Shown piece by piece: positions 17,230-19,831 of a stretch of 19,831 bases of DNA; the first letter of the stretch is position 1; each line of letters begins with the position of its first letter. Location of the stretch: NCBI GenBank assembly GCA_003665825.1, contig QPFY01000076.1, forward strand, positions 1 through 19,831, written 5' to 3'. The notes beneath the pieces were generated by a model. That model was not told the DNA's origin and searched no databases. It saw only the letters and a program-made list of their open reading frames with translations. Source of the stretch: Microbotryum silenes-acaulis. Taxonomy: Eukaryota > Basidiomycota > Microbotryomycetes > Microbotryales > Microbotryaceae. Position numbers and translations under genes: made by a program.

Positions 17230-18360
17230 GCACCTCGTCTCGACCGCGCCGCGAATCGCTCAACCTCCCGCGCTTGTCATCCAGCTCGTCGAGTCATGAA
17301 GCCACTACATCTCAACTCGTCGTTCTCAACATCCCACCTTCCCTCGCTGTCCTCGCCATTCAACTTGATGGGACAGCTCAAGCTCTTCGATCACATCATC
17401 TAATCGACTCGACTTTCCGGCAAAATTCTCGACATTTGCCACATAACACCTCCTCATCGCTTCCCATCTTACTCAAACTCCATCCTACGTTGCGCACGTT
17501 GAACCATCCAGTCACGCCTCGGGCTTTTCCGCACCATTCGGCGTTGGACCGTGACGATCTTGCGCACTCACAATCGATCTCGGCGATTCACTTGACCAGC
17601 TTGATACGGGCGACCACCACCATCCGACCTCTGCAAGTTGCACATTCGTACCCGCTTCAGCAACCCTGGTCATGCGGTCATGGACTGCAATCGGCGTCGC
17701 ATGGCGCTCCATCTCCTCTCGTTTCGCTTCTTGCACTCACCTCGCTGGGTGTCGACGAACTCGTTTGGCAGTCACAAAGCGAGCAAACATCCGAAAGGTC
17801 AGTGCGGCCCTTCAACCTGAAGTTCTTACCTCTCTTCACACCGCGTCTGTGCCCTCTTGCTTATATTTGACTTTTCTTTCGCTCCACCAGGTCTCAGATT
17901 CCGGCCTGCGCTTAAGTCGACTCGTTAAACTGCGACTCGCTCGAAACCGTTTCTAGCTCTCATGGATGAATGAGCGTCGACTCTTTCGGATTGAGAATCG
18001 AGACCTTTTCGGCGTAATTTGCTTTGCTCGAACTCGTTCTTACCTCTCTTCACACGCGTCTGTGCCCTCTTGCTTATATTTGACTTTTCTTTCGCTCCAC
18101 CAGTCTCAGATTCCGGCCTGCGCTTAAGTCGACTCGTTAAACTGCGACTCGCTCGAAACCGTTTCTAGCTCTCATGGATGAATGAGCGTCGACTCTTTCG
18201 GATTGAGAATCGAGACCTTTTCGGCGTAATTTGCTTTGCTCGAACTCGATCTCCTCTCGATCGGCCCTGACCTCAAAACTCAACTCGGTGCGATTCGACG
18301 ATGGTGCAAGCTCGTATCTTTGCCGCTGCTGCCTCGGCCACCCAAGACTCGACATTCGCC
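17230..18360. repeat. Half-repeat A of unit 4
   Basis: It corresponds to 1280-2190. A small deletion removes the text after GAGTCAT near 17298. It is lengthened by the 214/212-bp duplication. Its right end (GATTCGACGATGGTG) matches unit 2. Confidence 0.7.
17823..18248. repeat. Recent tandem duplication, 214 and 212 bp
   Basis: Copy 1 is 17823-18036 and copy 2 is 18037-18248. By eye they differ only by two single-base deletions in copy 2 (ACACCGCG to ACACGCG, CCAGGTC to CCAGTC). The junction joins GAACTCG to TTCTTACC. No other unit has this duplication. Confidence 0.93.
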
Positions 18361-18959
18361 GATCCTCGTACACCACTCGACTCGACTCGTCTTTCTTTCA
18401 CTGCACGAAGACACGACGACGCAACGCTTTGCCGTCATGGTGAGACGTCACTTGCTCGGTACATGCGGCTCGACCTTACTCGACCCGGCACTTGATGTGT
18501 CACTCGGAACCGGCTAAGGCAAGCGGAACCCATTCAGCAACTGCAACTGCAACACCCTCACCATCACCAATCGGAACGACTCGACGACGAACTCGAAGGT
18601 ATCTACATATACGTCCGGGCTATGTCAATTGCTCACTTGAGCCATCGGACCGGAATTGCTCGACCTCGGACGACTCGCTCAGACCGCCGACCATGAGTTG
18701 TTTCGATCTGAGCTCTGGCTTGCGACTGGCCCTCCTTGCTGATGAGATCAAGATATGCCGTGTCACCGCGTACTGCAGATCGTTGGTCACGGAAGACCTG
18801 GAATGGGAGCGCTCCCACCGATACGCTCACACGCTCGCACGCCCACATCCGAGTTCGTGCATTACCATTCCTCGGTTTCTCTTGCGACAAGGTCCCAGCA
18901 CGCAGACTAGTTTCGGCCTTCTCGCCACGGAGATCCTTGCTCGCCCAGCAGCTTTGAAC

Positions 18960-19706
18960 CCGCTGCGAGCGAATTGCTCAAACGCCCGCCTCATCATCCA
19001 GCTCGTCAAGGCATCCCAGACCGTCTATGTTCATCCCATGGCCTCAACATCCCATTCCCGCTCGTCTCCTTGCCGTTCAAGTTGATCGGACTTGCACGCT
19101 GGCTTCCTACCTCGTCGATCGCACCGACCAATCGAGTGTCCGGCAAAGCTCTCAAGATTTCCCACGGAACACCTCATCCGTTCACGTCTTACTCGAACAC
19201 CGTCCTACGTTGCGCACGTTGATCCATACAGCCAGGACTCGGGCTTCTTCGGACCACTCGGCGCTCGAATTTGGCTTTGGACCGAGACGATCCTTCGCAC
19301 TCTCAATCGACCTCGGCGATTTGCTCGACCAGCTGGATACGTGCGATCACCATCCCACCTCTGCGACTTGCACGTTCGTGCAGACCCTGGTCATTCGGTC
19401 ATGGACTACGCTCAGCCACGCACAGTGCTGCTTTCCTCGCTTCGCTTGTTCATGCACTCACACGCATGTGTCGACGAAGGTCACTAAGCGCGTGTACGTC
19501 TGCAAGGTCAGTGCATGCCTTCAACCCGAAGTCCTTACCTCCCTCCACACCTTGTGTTGCAAGTGTGTGCAATATTGCTCATGTTTGACAGTTGATTTGC
19601 TCCATCTGGTCTTAGACTTCCGCCTGCGCTCAACTCGACTCTTTGGACTCCAAAACCGCTCGCAACCGTTTCCAGTCCGTCTCCAGAAGAATGTCGTCGA
19701 CTCTTC
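18960..19706. repeat. Half-repeat B of unit 4, cut at its right end
   Basis: It matches 2800-3510 of unit 1 (CAGACCGTCT-TGTTCATC, GCTCGTCTCCTTGCCGT, GGACTTGCACGCTGG, CCAGTCCGTCTCC-GAAGAATG). It ends at GTCGACTCTT; the next bases no longer match any unit. Confidence 0.75.
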
Positions 19707-19831
19707 ACTGAGATCCGAGCGCTGAGGCTCAAATCGAACCGAGCTCGCAAGCTGATCCAAGGAAGCGGATCCGGTTTGAGTGAAGTGACATAAAATTGAA
19801 AACAGGGCGACATGTTAGAGAAAAGAGACTA
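19707..19831. other. Non-repeat right flank
   Basis: 125 bp outside the macrosatellite, becoming A-rich towards the end. CTTCACT (19703-19709) and AGTGAAG (19779-19785) form a loose inverted repeat across the junction. CCGAGCGCTGA (19715-19725) and GAACCGAG (19736-19743) also occur in the same order at 140-150 and 149-156, next to the left element. No gene is visible. Confidence 0.5.

Larger units (their letters stand above)
16328..19706. repeat. Macrosatellite unit 4 (subtype B, truncated)
   Basis: Fourth direct repeat. Its start repeats unit 2 (ACTGGCCTCGACTCGGACTC, CTCGACGTCACATGCTTTCA). It contains half-repeats A (with a tandem duplication) and B, and stops near 19706 inside B, before the conserved ~250-bp block. 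Around 18735-18905 it is close to the 469-bp tract of units 1 and 2, but with indels that break the shared open frame. Confidence 0.88.

Noticed and set aside
19707..19831. Telomere-adjacent end with telomeric repeats
   Set aside because: No TTAGGG or CCCTAA tandem run is visible anywhere in the window. A subtelomeric location is possible but unsupported.

Overview
The window reads as non-coding, repetitive eukaryotic nuclear DNA. I find no convincing protein-coding gene, rRNA, tRNA, CRISPR array, insertion sequence or telomeric TTAGGG/CCCTAA run. The longest open frames (344 codons at 1892-2926, 341 codons at 7109-8134) encode low-complexity Ser/Arg/Leu/Pro/Thr-rich text without recognisable domains. 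They arise because the + strand is rich in C, T and TCG/TCGA and poor in stop triplets. Large tandem units, plentiful CpG and the absence of bacterial gene organisation suggest a fungus, possibly a smut-like basidiomycete, in a subtelomeric, pericentromeric or other heterochromatic region. That taxonomic guess is weak and rests on composition only.

The main structure is a diverged tandem macrosatellite with a unit of about 4.9-5.3 kb. Four units lie head to tail, phased here on a conserved (CG)n run: unit 1 at 381-5644, unit 2 at 5645-10525, unit 3 at 10526-16327 (enlarged by an insertion) and unit 4 from 16328 until homology stops near 19706. In diagnostic segments units 1 and 3 resemble each other and units 2 and 4 resemble each other, as in a dimeric higher-order repeat of about 10 kb. 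Each full unit has (i) a GC-rich polypyrimidine start, (ii) an exactly conserved 14-bp palindrome, (iii) a pair of overlapping 10-bp palindromes about 125 bp further on, (iv) two diverged half-repeats A and B about 1.5 kb apart, (v) a highly conserved ~250-bp block, (vi) a less skewed distal part of about 1.6 kb, and (vii) a conserved ~100-bp block just before the next unit.

The array is disturbed. Unit 2 has lost about 430 bp of half-repeat A. Unit 3 carries about 970 bp of unrelated sequence in place of its first half-repeat. Unit 4 has a fresh 214/212-bp tandem duplication. A 469-bp tract is almost identical in units 1 and 2 although their flanks have diverged, which suggests conversion or recent exchange.

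A second element brackets the array. It combines an 83/84-bp minisatellite, whose units each carry a near-palindromic 24-mer, with a 175-bp downstream segment. One copy enters at the left edge (1-351) and replaces sequence upstream of unit 1. The other sits inside unit 3 (about 14333-15573), with an AT-richer tail carrying nested inverted repeats built on CATGTCCG. All pairwise statements come from reading by eye; no alignment was computed.
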